64,000 nucleotides of DNA from Arthrobacter_D sp015752045. GTDB lineage: Bacteria > Actinomycetota > Actinomycetes > Actinomycetales > Micrococcaceae. The notes under the pieces are model-generated. The model worked only from the letters and a program-made list of their open reading frames with translations. It was not told the DNA's origin and made no database searches. Each line of letters starts with the position of its first letter. The first letter of the stretch is position 1. The DNA lies in the NCBI RefSeq assembly GCF_015752045.1, contig NZ_JADOUS010000003.1, positions 248,001 through 312,000 of the forward strand, in the 5' to 3' direction. Positions 1 through 8,068 of this stretch are shown piece after piece. A program made the translations under genes and the position numbers.

Positions 1-80
1 GCCTGGAGCAGTGCCGCCTCCGGAAGGACGCGAGCATGGACAGGAAGGACCTCGAGAAGCTCTTCCTGTCCCTCGCCTGA
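1..80 (+). CDS. C-terminal end of an unidentified protein (partial)
   Basis: An open frame enters from the left edge and ends at TGA 78-80. It gives 25 residues ending in DRKDLEKLFLSLA. The charged, helix-like tail looks like a real C-terminus and a terminator-like hairpin follows. Too little is present to name a family. Confidence 0.5.
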   Translation, partial: LEQCRLRKDASMDRKDLEKLFLSLA

Positions 81-147
81 CAGCGCCCCGTCCGAGGATG
101 CCCGGAGAGATCCTGAAAGGCACACGTCGCACGATCCTCCCTCGTTC

Positions 148-181
148 ACGGGCCGGGTCTCCGGGAGATCTTCCGGCCCGT
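148..181. terminator. Hairpin after the first gene
   Basis: Arms 148-156 and 173-181 are perfect 9-bp complements, and the loop contains a further small CTCC/GGAG pairing. There is no T-tract. It fits a terminator for the partial upstream gene. Confidence 0.4.
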
Positions 182-241
182 CACCGCTGACCACCGCGCG
201 GGCGGTTGGCGCCGCATCACCAAGCGTGCAAACCTAGGCGG

Positions 242-988
242 ATGAGCCCGCTCCAGGACATACCGACCACCACCGGCCCACTCTCCGCCTACGTGGCGCG
301 ACCCGACGGACCGGTGCGGGGCGGCCTCGTCCTCATCCATGAGGTGTGGGGACTCGTCTCCCACACCCGCGATGTCGCCGACCGCTTCGCCCGTGAAGGC
401 TACGTCGTCGTCGCCCCCGATCTCCTGGCCGACCAGGGCATCACCGAGGAGACCACCGCAGGGCTCGGCGAGGCCCTCTTCGGGCCGGACGAGGCGGCCC
501 GCAACGAGGCGCAGCCGAAGCTCCGGGCGCTTCTCGCGCCGCTGCAGAATCCCGAGTTCGGCGTGCTCACCACGGAGCGTGTCCGGGCCTGCTTCACCTT
601 CCTGCACGACGACGCCGAGGTGGCAGGACGCGTGGGCATCACCGGTTTCTGCTTCGGCGGGACCTACAGCTTCTCGCTCGCCGTCCACGAGCCGCGCCTG
701 CTCGCCTGCGCGCCGTTCTACGGCCATGCCGATTTCTCGGGCGAGGAACTCTCCCGGATCACGGCGCCCGTCCTCGCCTTCTACGGGGACGAGGACGGGG
801 GCCTGATCGCCGGCCTGCCGGCGCTCGAGACGGCGATGGCGGAAGCGGGCGTGGATTTCACCGCCGTGGTGTACCCGGGGGCGGGCCACGCGTTCTTCAA
901 CGACTCGAACCGCTTCGCCTACCGCGCCGAGGCGGCCGAGGACGCCTGGACCCGGACCCTGGACTTCCTCGCACGGTACGTTGCCTGA
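242..988 (+). CDS. Dienelactone hydrolase family protein
   Basis: A 248-residue alpha/beta hydrolase. The nucleophile elbow is GFCFGG with Cys137, the acid loop is FYGDEDG and the C-terminal base is in GAGHAFFND. This Cys-Asp-His triad is that of the dienelactone hydrolase family, which opens lactone/enol-lactone rings in aromatic catabolism, although many members have other ester substrates. No signal peptide, so cytosolic. I chose ATG 242; an upstream in-frame TTG at 206 would add 12 residues unlike the family. It overlaps the following fluoride-channel gene by 8 nt. No ring-cleavage genes lie nearby, so the substrate is unknown. Confidence 0.8.
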   Translation: MSPLQDIPTTTGPLSAYVARPDGPVRGGLVLIHEVWGLVSHTRDVADRFAREGYVVVAPDLLADQGITEETTAGLGEALFGPDEAARNEAQPKLRALLAPLQNPEFGVLTTERVRACFTFLHDDAEVAGRVGITGFCFGGTYSFSLAVHEPRLLACAPFYGHADFSGEELSRITAPVLAFYGDEDGGLIAGLPALETAMAEAGVDFTAVVYPGAGHAFFNDSNRFAYRAEAAEDAWTRTLDFLARYVA

Positions 989-1454
989 TCCGCAGAGTCT
1001 GAGCCGACGCGCTCGGCGTGAGGCGCCACCGCACCTCCGGCCCGAGTACCTCGGGCTGGTGTTCCTCGGCGGCATGGGCGGGACCCTCGCGCGGTTCGGG
1101 CTGTCCGAGGTTCTCCCGGAGACGGCGGGCCTCCCGGTCGACACCTTCCTGACCAACATCGCGGGGGCGTTCGCCCTCGGCCTGCTCCTCGAGGCACTGG
1201 CGCGGCGGGGGCCGGATGCGGGCCGGCGTCGCGCGGTCCGGCTCCTCTTCGGCACGGGCTTCCTGGGCGGCTTCACCACCTACAGTGCGCTCGCCGTCGA
1301 CTCCGCGCTCCTCCTGGGCGGCGGGCGGGCCGCCGCGGGCCTCGCCTACCTCGCGCTGTCCGTCCTGGTGGGGCTCGGGGCGACGGCGCTCGGGGTCGTC
1401 GCGGGACACCTGGTCCGCCGCCGGTCCTCGGGACTCCCGGGAGGACGGCCGTGA
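981..1454 (+). CDS. crcB: Fluoride channel subunit FluC/CrcB, copy 1
   Basis: A small four-helix membrane protein of 157 residues with the FluC signatures TNIAGAFALG and GFLGGFTTYS. FluC proteins form dual-topology dimers that let fluoride leave the cell. This copy carries an extra N-terminal segment of about 25 polar residues. The only start covering it is TTG 981, inside the end of the preceding gene; a start nearer residue 27 is possible. It overlaps the second crcB copy by 4 nt (GTGA), so the pair is translationally coupled and probably assembles as a heterodimer. Confidence 0.88.
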   Translation: MPDPQSLSRRARREAPPHLRPEYLGLVFLGGMGGTLARFGLSEVLPETAGLPVDTFLTNIAGAFALGLLLEALARRGPDAGRRRAVRLLFGTGFLGGFTTYSALAVDSALLLGGGRAAAGLAYLALSVLVGLGATALGVVAGHLVRRRSSGLPGGRP

Positions 1455-1831
1455 GCCTCGCCGTGGTGCTCGCGCTCGGTGCCGCGGGCGGGCTGGGCGC
1501 GGTGGCGCGCTTCGTGCTCGACGGCGTCATCCGCGCTCCCCTCCGGGGTGTGGTCCCCATCGGCACCATGACCGTCAACATCAGCGGCTCGTTCCTGCTC
1601 GGTCTCCTCACTGCGCTGGGCATGATCTCCGTCCTCCCACCCGAGTGGACACTGATCTGGGGCGTGGGCTTCCTCGGCGGGTACACCACCTTCAGCACGG
1701 CGAGCAGCGAGACGGTGCGCCTGCTCCAGGCGGACCGCGTCGGTGCCGCCGTGCTCTCGGGAGCGGGCACGGCGCTCGCGGCGCTCGCGGCGGCCGCGCT
1801 GGGCCTGTCCGCCGGGCTGCTGCTCGCCTAG
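1451..1831 (+). CDS. crcB: Fluoride channel subunit FluC/CrcB, copy 2
   Basis: 126 residues and four predicted membrane helices, with VNISGSFLLG and GFLGGYTTFST, the polar-track and Phe-box region of FluC channels. Start is GTG 1451, overlapping the stop of copy 1. Tandem non-identical crcB pairs are common in Gram-positive bacteria and act as heterodimers. Its stop TAG (1829-1831) is also the first half of the predicted -10 hexamer of the next gene. Confidence 0.9.
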   Translation: MSLAVVLALGAAGGLGAVARFVLDGVIRAPLRGVVPIGTMTVNISGSFLLGLLTALGMISVLPPEWTLIWGVGFLGGYTTFSTASSETVRLLQADRVGAAVLSGAGTALAALAAAALGLSAGLLLA

Positions 1832-1834
1832 GCT
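1829..1834 (+). promoter_or_regulatory. -10 hexamer TAGGCT, leaderless start for the VOC gene
   Basis: TAGGCT ends exactly 6 nt before ATG 1841, with no Shine-Dalgarno between. This is the spacing expected when transcription begins at the start codon. Confidence 0.5.
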
Positions 1835-1840
1835 GCAGCC

Positions 1841-2314
1841 ATGAGCGCTCCCACCGGCCCGGTACCGCCCGTCCGTCAGCTGCGGCTCGTCGTGGAGGCA
1901 GAGGACTACGACGACGCCGTCGCCTTCTACCGGGACGTCCTCGGCATGCCCGAAGAGGCAGCGTTCCAGGGCGGGGGTGGTGCCCTGGTGACCATTCTCG
2001 ATGCCGGCCGGGCCACCCTCGAGATCGCCAATCCCGCCCAGAAGCGCCTGATCGACGCCGTCGAAGCAGACGGTCGGCCCAGCCGCCGGATCCGCGTGGC
2101 CCTCGAAGTGGACGATGCCTCCGCGTCGACGGACCGGGCACGGAACGGCGGTGCGCAGGTCATCGCCGAACCGGTGGAGACACCCTGGCGCTCCCTGAAC
2201 GCGCGGCTGGACGGGCCGGCAGGGCTTCAGCTGACCCTCTTCGAAAAGCTCGGCCCCGTCGCCGGCGGCGGGGACGCGGAGTCCACCGGCCGCGGGCCCG
2301 ACGGCGCCGAATAG
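1841..2314 (+). CDS. VOC (glyoxalase/bleomycin-resistance-like) family protein
   Basis: A 157-residue single-unit vicinal-oxygen-chelate protein. The N-terminal half (QLRLVVEAEDYDDAVAFYRDVLG) is the typical beta-alpha-beta module and the second half ends with the family's PAGLQLTLFE strand. Members are glyoxalases, ring-cleavage dioxygenases or drug-binding proteins; nothing here fixes the substrate. The C-terminal 20 residues are low-complexity. It sits between the fluoride channel and an MFS carrier and has its own apparent leaderless promoter. Confidence 0.8.
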   Translation: MSAPTGPVPPVRQLRLVVEAEDYDDAVAFYRDVLGMPEEAAFQGGGGALVTILDAGRATLEIANPAQKRLIDAVEADGRPSRRIRVALEVDDASASTDRARNGGAQVIAEPVETPWRSLNARLDGPAGLQLTLFEKLGPVAGGGDAESTGRGPDGAE

Positions 2315-2353
2315 CCCCGGGCCTGCCGCCTGCCCGGCCCGACGTCCGCGGAC

Positions 2354-2359
2354 TAGGCT
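2354..2359 (+). promoter_or_regulatory. -10 hexamer TAGGCT, leaderless start for the MFS gene
   Basis: TAGGCT lies 6 nt before GTG 2366, in the same geometry as at 1829. Confidence 0.5.
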
Positions 2360-2365
2360 GGAAGG

Positions 2366-3598
2366 GTGCCCAAGGAAACCTTCGACCTCCGTGCGATCGC
2401 CGTGGGCGCCTACGGTCCGTCGCTGCTGTACGGGGTGGCCACCGGCGCCATCCTGCCGGTCATCGCGCTCACCGCGCGCGACCTCGGTGCGGACGTGGCG
2501 ACGGCGGCGCTGGTCATCACGCTCTCGGGCATCGGTTCCCTCGTCACGAACGTCCCGGCGACCCTGATCGCCACGCGGTTCGGCGAACGCACGGCGCTCG
2601 TGGGGGCGGCCCTCTGGTGCGCGGCGGCCATGTTCCTCGCGCTCGCGGCCCCGACTCTCCCCCTCTTCGCCGCCGCCGTCTTCATGGTGGGTATGGCGGG
2701 GGCGGTGTTCGGGCTGGCGCGCCAGAGCTACCTCACGGAGGCCGTGCCCGCGTACTTCCGCGCCCGCGCGCTGTCCACGCTCGGGGGCGTCACGCGCATC
2801 GGGGTCTTCGTCGGGCCCTTCGCGGCGGCCCTCGCGATGAGCGCCGTCGGTCTCGACGGCGCGTACTGGGTGGGCGGAGTGGCGAGCCTCGCCGCTGCGG
2901 CCCTGAGCTGGCGTGTCCCCGAACTCGACGCCCCGGGCCGGGTTGCGATGACGGCCCTGACCCCGATCGGGGCTGCGCTCGCGTCTCCGCCGACGGTGCG
3001 CTCCCTGATGCGCAGCCACGCCCGGGTCTTCCTCACCGTCGGGATCGGGGTCCTGCTGATCGCGGCGGTGCGGGCCACCCGGCAGGCGGTCCTGCCGCTG
3101 TGGGCCGAGAACATCGGCCTGGACGCGTCGGCCACGGCGCTGATCTACGGATTGTCGGGCGCGATCGACATGCTGATCTTCTATCCGTCCGGCAAGGTCA
3201 TGGACGTCCGGGGCCGCCGCTGGATCGCGGTCCCGTGCATGCTCATCATGGGTGCGGCGCTCACGCTGCTGCCCCTGACCGTGGACGCGACCGGTCTGCT
3301 CCTGGTCGCCCTGCTCATCGGGTTCGGTAACGGCATCGGCTCCGGCATCGTCATGACGCTCGGAGCAGACTTCTCGCCGTCGCCCGGCCGGCCGCAGTTC
3401 CTCGGGATCTGGCGCCTGCTCACGGACTTCGGGACCATGGGCGGCCCCGGGCTGCTCGCCCTCGTGACTGCCCTCGCCACCCTGTCGGCCGGCATCTGGG
3501 CGACGGCGGTGCTCGGCTTCCTCGGGGCCGGGGTCCTCTGGTACTGGATCCCGCGGGCGGCCCCGGGATCGGCCGAACCGGCGCGTTCCCGGGGCTGA
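2366..3598 (+). CDS. Major facilitator superfamily transporter
   Basis: 410 residues with about twelve hydrophobic segments and MFS loop motifs: ATRFGERTALVGAAL after TM2 resembles motif A, and the second half repeats it as YPSGKVMDVRGRRW. That layout indicates a drug/proton-antiporter type exporter of the inner membrane, but no substrate can be read from sequence. Start GTG 2366 follows a -10-like hexamer by 6 nt. It converges with the PAP2 gene downstream. Confidence 0.82.
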   Translation: MPKETFDLRAIAVGAYGPSLLYGVATGAILPVIALTARDLGADVATAALVITLSGIGSLVTNVPATLIATRFGERTALVGAALWCAAAMFLALAAPTLPLFAAAVFMVGMAGAVFGLARQSYLTEAVPAYFRARALSTLGGVTRIGVFVGPFAAALAMSAVGLDGAYWVGGVASLAAAALSWRVPELDAPGRVAMTALTPIGAALASPPTVRSLMRSHARVFLTVGIGVLLIAAVRATRQAVLPLWAENIGLDASATALIYGLSGAIDMLIFYPSGKVMDVRGRRWIAVPCMLIMGAALTLLPLTVDATGLLLVALLIGFGNGIGSGIVMTLGADFSPSPGRPQFLGIWRLLTDFGTMGGPGLLALVTALATLSAGIWATAVLGFLGAGVLWYWIPRAAPGSAEPARSRG

Positions 3599-3625
3599 CA
3601 CGCAGGCCCACCGGGTGACCCCGTG

Positions 3626-3653
3626 GAGTGGGAGTGTTCGACCATGCCCACTC
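3626..3653. terminator. Possible hairpin between convergent MFS and PAP2 genes
   Basis: GAGTGGG 3626-3632 pairs with CCCACTC 3647-3653 across a 14-nt loop. It sits between two convergent stops, so it may serve either transcript. The stem is short. Confidence 0.3.
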
Positions 3654-3694
3654 GGTGAAGCAGTTGAGTGGGATCAACGCGGCGGCTCGAAGGG

Positions 3695-4618
3695 TCAGCG
3701 GCTGCGCGGGGGAGCGGTCACGCGGGCCTGCGCGGAGAAGAGCCACCCCGCGGCGGCCGCGAGGGTGAAGCCGACGCCGATGATCCAGGTGAGCCCCCAC
3801 CAGAAGAACAGCGGGACGTTCGCGGTGCCGGGCTCCGGGGCCGGCCCGATGGCCAGGACGGAGAGGTAGAGCACCAGGGAGACCAACAGGCCACCGATCC
3901 CCAGCACCCAGCACAGCACCAGCCAGCCGCGCCGGGACGCCCAGTGCGCGCCGAATCCGTGCCAGTTGTTCCAGTGGTCGCCGGTCCGCATGATGATGAG
4001 CCCGCCGATGAGCGTCCAGGTCCCGACGGCGAGGAGCGCTGCGACGACGTCCGCCGGACGGTGCCAGAGGTTGATGAACGTGGCCGCGCCCGCGAGGACG
4101 GAGTAGGCGCCGCCGGCGGCCGCGGCGAACGGCCTCCACCGGGGCGTCACGATGATGAAGACGGCGGCCGCGGCAGAGGCCGCGAGCGTCGTATGCCCTG
4201 AGGGTAATGAATTGAAGGCGAGCGTCTCCACGCCCCGGTCCGGGCGGTCGAACACGATGTTCTTGAGCAGCTGCGTCGTCAGGTTCGCGGCGAGGATGAC
4301 GCCGACGGCGGTCACCGCGGCCGCGATACGCCTGCGCACCACGGCGACGAACAGGATCGCGGCCGCCGCGACGACCACCGAGACGAGCGGCAGGGTGTCG
4401 AGGAAGCGGAGGAACGGGAGCTGGGTGTCGGGCGCGGCGACGCCCGCCTCGCGCCACGCCGACTCGTCCGCGAACTGGCCCCTGGTGGTCCGGACGAAGG
4501 CCCAGTAGGTCCATCCGAGGGCCGAGGCGCAGAAGACAGCGGCCAGGACGAACAACAGCGGCGAGCGTGCTGCCCGCGCCGGTCCGGTGGAGGTTCGCTG
4601 GGACGTCATCCCGTCCAT
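3695..4618 (-). CDS. PAP2-family membrane phosphatase
   Basis: An integral membrane protein of about 307 residues with the acid-phosphatase signature in order: KNIVFDRPDRG (KxxxxxxRP), LPSGHTT, and NLWHRPADVVAA supplying the catalytic His and Asp. Such proteins dephosphorylate lipid substrates such as undecaprenyl diphosphate or phosphatidic acid at the outer face of the membrane. A prenyl-diphosphate role is an attractive guess next to menaquinone genes but unproven. Start ATG 4618 is taken; ATG 4609 and GTG 4648 are in frame. It diverges from menC. Confidence 0.82.
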   Translation of the reverse strand: MDGMTSQRTSTGPARAARSPLLFVLAAVFCASALGWTYWAFVRTTRGQFADESAWREAGVAAPDTQLPFLRFLDTLPLVSVVVAAAAILFVAVVRRRIAAAVTAVGVILAANLTTQLLKNIVFDRPDRGVETLAFNSLPSGHTTLAASAAAAVFIIVTPRWRPFAAAAGGAYSVLAGAATFINLWHRPADVVAALLAVGTWTLIGGLIIMRTGDHWNNWHGFGAHWASRRGWLVLCWVLGIGGLLVSLVLYLSVLAIGPAPEPGTANVPLFFWWGLTWIIGVGFTLAAAAGWLFSAQARVTAPPRSR

Positions 4619-4683
4619 CGTTCCACACGATCCGTCCCGACCCGTCACCCTCCCGCGACCTCCCCGCGGGCGGGCGGCTCCCG

Positions 4684-4689
4684 TAGCCT
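4684..4689 (+). promoter_or_regulatory. -10 hexamer TAGCCT, leaderless start for menC
   Basis: TAGCCT ends 6 nt before the GTG start at 4696. Confidence 0.5.
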
Positions 4690-4695
4690 GAGGGC

Positions 4696-5727
4696 GTGCG
4701 AACCTCGGACCAGCCCCTGCCGGACGCCCTCTCCCTGCCGCCCCTCGAGGAGGTGGCGGCCTCGGCGCGGGTCGTCTCGGTGCCCATGCGCGTGAAGTTC
4801 CGAGGTGTCCTCGTCCGTGAGGCCCTGCTGGTCCGGGGGCCGTCCGGCTGGGGGGAGTTCTGCCCGTTCCTGGAGTACGACGACGCCGAATCCGCCCCGT
4901 GGCTCGCCTGCGCCCTCGAAGCTGCCTGGCACGGCTTCCCGGACCCGGTCCGGTCCGCGATCCCGGTGAATGCGACGGTCCCGGCCGTCGGGGCCGCCGA
5001 CGTCGAGGGGGTGCTGTCCCGTTTCGGCGAGGTGGGCGCGGTCAAGGTGAAGGTGGCCGAGCGGGGGCAGTCGCTCGCGGACGACGTCGCCCGGGTGGCC
5101 GAGGTGCGCCGCCTCCTGCCCGACGCCGGCATCAAGATCGACGCCAACGGCGGCTGGGAGGTGGCGGAGGCGCTGCGGGCCCTCGACGCCCTCGGACGGT
5201 TCGACCTGCAGTACGTTGAGCAGCCGGTCGCGGACATCCCCGGCCTCCGTGCCGTCCGGCTCGAACTGCGCCGCCGGGGGGAGGCGGTCCTCGTCGCGGC
5301 CGACGAGAGTGTGCGGCGCCAGGACGATCCGCTGCGGGTGGCACGCGAGGACGCCGCCGACGTCCTCGTCATCAAGGCACCACCGCTCGGCGGAGTGCGG
5401 CGGGCGCTGGACATCATCGACCGCGCCGGGCTGCCCGCCGTCGTGAGCTCCGCCCTCGACACCTCCGTGGGCATCCGCGCCGGGGTGGCCCTCGCCGCCG
5501 CTCTGCCGGCACTCCCGTATGCGTGCGGCCTGGCCACGGTCTCGCTCATGGCCGGCGACGTCGCCGAGCCGTCCCTCGTGGCCGAGCACGGGTACCTCCC
5601 GGTGCGCGACGTCGAGGTCCGGGAGGAGCGGCTGGAACGCTACGCCGCCGCGGGGGAGCGGCAGCGCTGGTGGCTGGACCGCCTGGCTCGGTGCTACGCC
5701 GTGCTCGCCGCGGCGCAGCAGCACTGA
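4696..5727 (+). CDS. menC: o-Succinylbenzoate synthase
   Basis: 343 residues of the enolase superfamily. It dehydrates SHCHC to o-succinylbenzoate in menaquinone synthesis. The catalytic set is complete: Lys117/Lys119 in the KVKV strand, metal ligands Asp149 (DANGGW), Glu175 (YVEQP) and Asp203 with neighbouring Glu204 (ADES), and base Lys227 (VIKAPPLGG). Start GTG 4696 follows a -10 hexamer by 6 nt. It is separated from menD by the phosphate-related phoX gene, so the menaquinone genes are near one another but not one operon. Confidence 0.93.
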   Translation: MRTSDQPLPDALSLPPLEEVAASARVVSVPMRVKFRGVLVREALLVRGPSGWGEFCPFLEYDDAESAPWLACALEAAWHGFPDPVRSAIPVNATVPAVGAADVEGVLSRFGEVGAVKVKVAERGQSLADDVARVAEVRRLLPDAGIKIDANGGWEVAEALRALDALGRFDLQYVEQPVADIPGLRAVRLELRRRGEAVLVAADESVRRQDDPLRVAREDAADVLVIKAPPLGGVRRALDIIDRAGLPAVVSSALDTSVGIRAGVALAAALPALPYACGLATVSLMAGDVAEPSLVAEHGYLPVRDVEVREERLERYAAAGERQRWWLDRLARCYAVLAAAQQH

Positions 5728-5743
5728 CGTGTGTTCCGGTCCC

Positions 5744-5765
5744 GTTCACCCGGGGTTCACCGGCG
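5744..5765 (+). promoter_or_regulatory. PHO-box-like direct repeat upstream of phoX
   Basis: Two adjacent 11-nt units, GTTCACCCGGG (5744-5754) and GTTCACCGGCG (5755-5765), match the direct-repeat units bound by PhoP in Streptomyces (consensus GKTCAYYYR..). Degenerate units follow: GTGCACC at 5765, GTTCAGC at 5778 and GTTCATC at 5813. The target gene is a PhoX-type phosphatase, which supports phosphate-starvation control. Confidence 0.72.
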
Positions 5766-5788
5766 TGCACCGCGGTTGTTCAGCTGCC

Positions 5789-5827
5789 CTCGACAGGGTG
5801 AGGACGAACGCTGTTCATCCTGTCGAG
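5789..5827. promoter_or_regulatory. 9-bp perfect inverted repeat in the phoX leader
   Basis: CTCGACAGG (5789-5797) and CCTGTCGAG (5819-5827) are exact complements with a 21-nt spacer, ending 13 nt before ATG 5841. It could be a leader hairpin controlling translation, a regulator site, or a terminator for menC. Confidence 0.5.
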
Positions 5828-5840
5828 AGGTACCACCCCC

Positions 5841-7961
5841 ATGACTGACACCACGCGCCGCCTGCTGCCCATGCTCGGCCACACCAAGGGAAAGCGCAGC
5901 GCCGTCACCTGCGCGCTGAAGTGCGACAACGCGTGCTCGGACGCTGTCTGCAACACCTCCGGCAACAACTACTTCCGCGACATCGTCTCGCGCGAGTTCT
6001 CCCGCCGCAGCGCCCTCGGCACGGGGGCGGCGGGTGCGCTGACGCTCCTCGTCGGTTCGCAGACCGGGGCCGGGTCCGCCGTCGCCGCGCCCGGTGGGTC
6101 GAGGGCGTCGAACGCGCTGGCCTTCAACGCCATCGCACCCGTGGACGCGCTGGTCGACGACATGACCGTGCCACAGGGCTACGGCTGGAAGCCCGTCATC
6201 CGGTGGGGCGATCCGCTCTTCCGCACGTCGCCGGCCTTCGACGCGAACAACCAGACCGCCGCCGCGCAGGCGCTGCAGTTCGGCTACAACTGCGACTACA
6301 CCGACGTCCTCGAGATCGCCGGGAGCAAGGGCCGCCGCGCGGTCCTGTTCGCCAATCACGAGTACACGAACGAGAACATCATGGTGCCCCCGACGACGCC
6401 CGCGGCGGAGGTCCGTGGCATCGGCAAGGCGGCCCACGGGTTGTCCGTCGTCGAGCTCGAGCGCAAGAACAGGAACAAGCCCTGGTCCTACGTCCAGGGT
6501 GCCCCGCTCAACCGCCGCTACCTGACCACCACCCCCTACGAGGTGACCGGCCCGGCTGCGGGGTCGGACCTGCTCAAGACCAAGGACGATGCGGCCGGCC
6601 GCACCATCCTCGGCACCCTCGGCAACTGCGCCGGTGGAACCACCCCGTGGGGCACCATCCTCTCCGGCGAGGAGAACTTCAACGGCTACTTCGTGGCCGC
6701 CGGCACCAGCGACGGCGACCGCCGCTACGGCATCACCAGCAAGCCGACGGTGCGCGGCTGGGAGATCGACGAGCCGCGCTTCGACACCCGCAACGCGGGC
6801 TACGAGAACGAGAAGCACCGTTTCGGCTACATCGTCGAGGTGGACCCCTTCGACCCCACGTCGACGCCGAGGAAGCACTCCGCGCTGGGCCGCTTCAAGC
6901 ACGAGGGCGCGAACGTGACCGTCGCCGCCGACGGGCGCGTCGTGGCCTACATGGGCGACGACGAGCGTTTCGACTACCTCTACAAGTTCGTGTCCACGAA
7001 GAAGGTCCAGCCGGGCGCGAGCCCCGCTGCACGCAAGGCCAACATGACCCTGCTGAGCGAGGGCTCGCTGTACGTGGCCCGCTTCCAGGGCAACTCCGTG
7101 GCCGAGATCAACGGCACCGGCACGCTCCCCTCCGACGGGGCGTTCGACGGCGTCGGCGAGTGGCTGCCGCTGCTCATCGACAACAAGTCCGTGGTCGCCG
7201 GCATGACCGCCGCCGAGGTCTCCGTCTTCACGCGCCTGGCCGCGGACAAGATGGGCGCGACCAAGATGGACCGGTGCGAGGACGTCGAACCGAATCCGCG
7301 GACCGGCAAGGTGTACGTGGCGTGCACCAACAACACGAACCGCGGCGTGGGCACCAACGCCGTCGCCGACGAGGCCAACCCCCGCACCGCGAACCGCGAC
7401 GGACACGTCGTCGAGCTCACGGAAGCGGGCGGCAATGCCACCGGCACGCGCTTCACGTGGAACCTGCTGCTCGTTTGCGGCGATCCGGCCCGCAACCCCT
7501 CCACCTACTTCGCCGGCTACCCGACGGACAAGGTCTCCCCGATCTCCTGCCCCGACAACGTGGCCTTCGACTCGGCGGGCAACCTCTGGATCTCCACGGA
7601 CGGCCAGCCGAGCACCGTGGGCTTCGCCGACGGCCTGTTCAAGGTGGGACTCGAGGGCGCCGAGCGCGGTCGCGTGCAGCAGTTCCTCGCCGTGCCCCGC
7701 GACGCCGAGACGTGCGGTCCGGTCATCCACGACCAGGACGGCACGGTGTTCGTCGCGGTGCAGCACCCCGGTGAGGACGGCAGCTGGGCCGCGCAGGCGT
7801 CGCTGTTCCCCGACTACGTGCCCCTGGGTGGCACCCCGCGGGCGGGCGAAGCCGCGCTGCCGCGCCCGTCGGTCGTCCAGGTCTACAAGGCGTCCGAGGG
7901 TCGCCGCGACGAGGACCACTCGGGCCGCGGCCGCGCACGCCAGGGCAAGCCGCGCCGCTAG
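5841..7961 (+). CDS. phoX: PhoX-type (DUF839) secreted alkaline phosphatase
   Basis: 706 residues. The N-terminus carries a twin-arginine signal after a long polar leader (Arg55-Arg56 in FSRRSALG, then a hydrophobic stretch and an Ala-rich cleavage region). This points to Tat export of a pre-folded metalloenzyme. The core has the PhoX signature NCAGGTTPWGT around Cys263 followed by LSGEENF, plus DPFDPTSTP and CEDVEPNP blocks. PhoX enzymes use Ca and Fe ions and release phosphate from organic esters. Four cysteines (24, 28, 32, 37) precede the signal. The PHO-box-like repeats upstream imply induction by phosphate limitation. Confidence 0.88.
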   Translation: MTDTTRRLLPMLGHTKGKRSAVTCALKCDNACSDAVCNTSGNNYFRDIVSREFSRRSALGTGAAGALTLLVGSQTGAGSAVAAPGGSRASNALAFNAIAPVDALVDDMTVPQGYGWKPVIRWGDPLFRTSPAFDANNQTAAAQALQFGYNCDYTDVLEIAGSKGRRAVLFANHEYTNENIMVPPTTPAAEVRGIGKAAHGLSVVELERKNRNKPWSYVQGAPLNRRYLTTTPYEVTGPAAGSDLLKTKDDAAGRTILGTLGNCAGGTTPWGTILSGEENFNGYFVAAGTSDGDRRYGITSKPTVRGWEIDEPRFDTRNAGYENEKHRFGYIVEVDPFDPTSTPRKHSALGRFKHEGANVTVAADGRVVAYMGDDERFDYLYKFVSTKKVQPGASPAARKANMTLLSEGSLYVARFQGNSVAEINGTGTLPSDGAFDGVGEWLPLLIDNKSVVAGMTAAEVSVFTRLAADKMGATKMDRCEDVEPNPRTGKVYVACTNNTNRGVGTNAVADEANPRTANRDGHVVELTEAGGNATGTRFTWNLLLVCGDPARNPSTYFAGYPTDKVSPISCPDNVAFDSAGNLWISTDGQPSTVGFADGLFKVGLEGAERGRVQQFLAVPRDAETCGPVIHDQDGTVFVAVQHPGEDGSWAAQASLFPDYVPLGGTPRAGEAALPRPSVVQVYKASEGRRDEDHSGRGRARQGKPRR

Positions 7962-8011
7962 GCGTCCGGCATGAGGGCTGAGGCGGCGGACAGCCGCTGA
8001 TGCCACGATCC

Positions 8012-8043
8012 GACGCGACCCCACCCCCGGGTGGGGTCGCGTC
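8012..8043. terminator. Strong GC-rich hairpin after phoX
   Basis: 15-bp perfectly complementary arms at 8012-8026 and 8029-8043. They lie between the phoX stop and the menD start and show that menD must start downstream, at GTG 8069. Confidence 0.7.
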
Positions 8044-8068
8044 CGTGTCGGGGTGGAAGGATGGAACG

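Noticed and set aside
981..1831. A fluoride riboswitch ahead of the crcB pair
   Set aside because: The genes sit tightly behind an unrelated hydrolase, and I could not find the conserved crcB-motif elements upstream of that hydrolase or between the genes.
8000..8068. An extended N-terminus for MenD starting at ATG 8000
   Set aside because: This start lies before the phoX terminator hairpin and adds residues foreign to the family. GTG 8069 has a good ribosome site.
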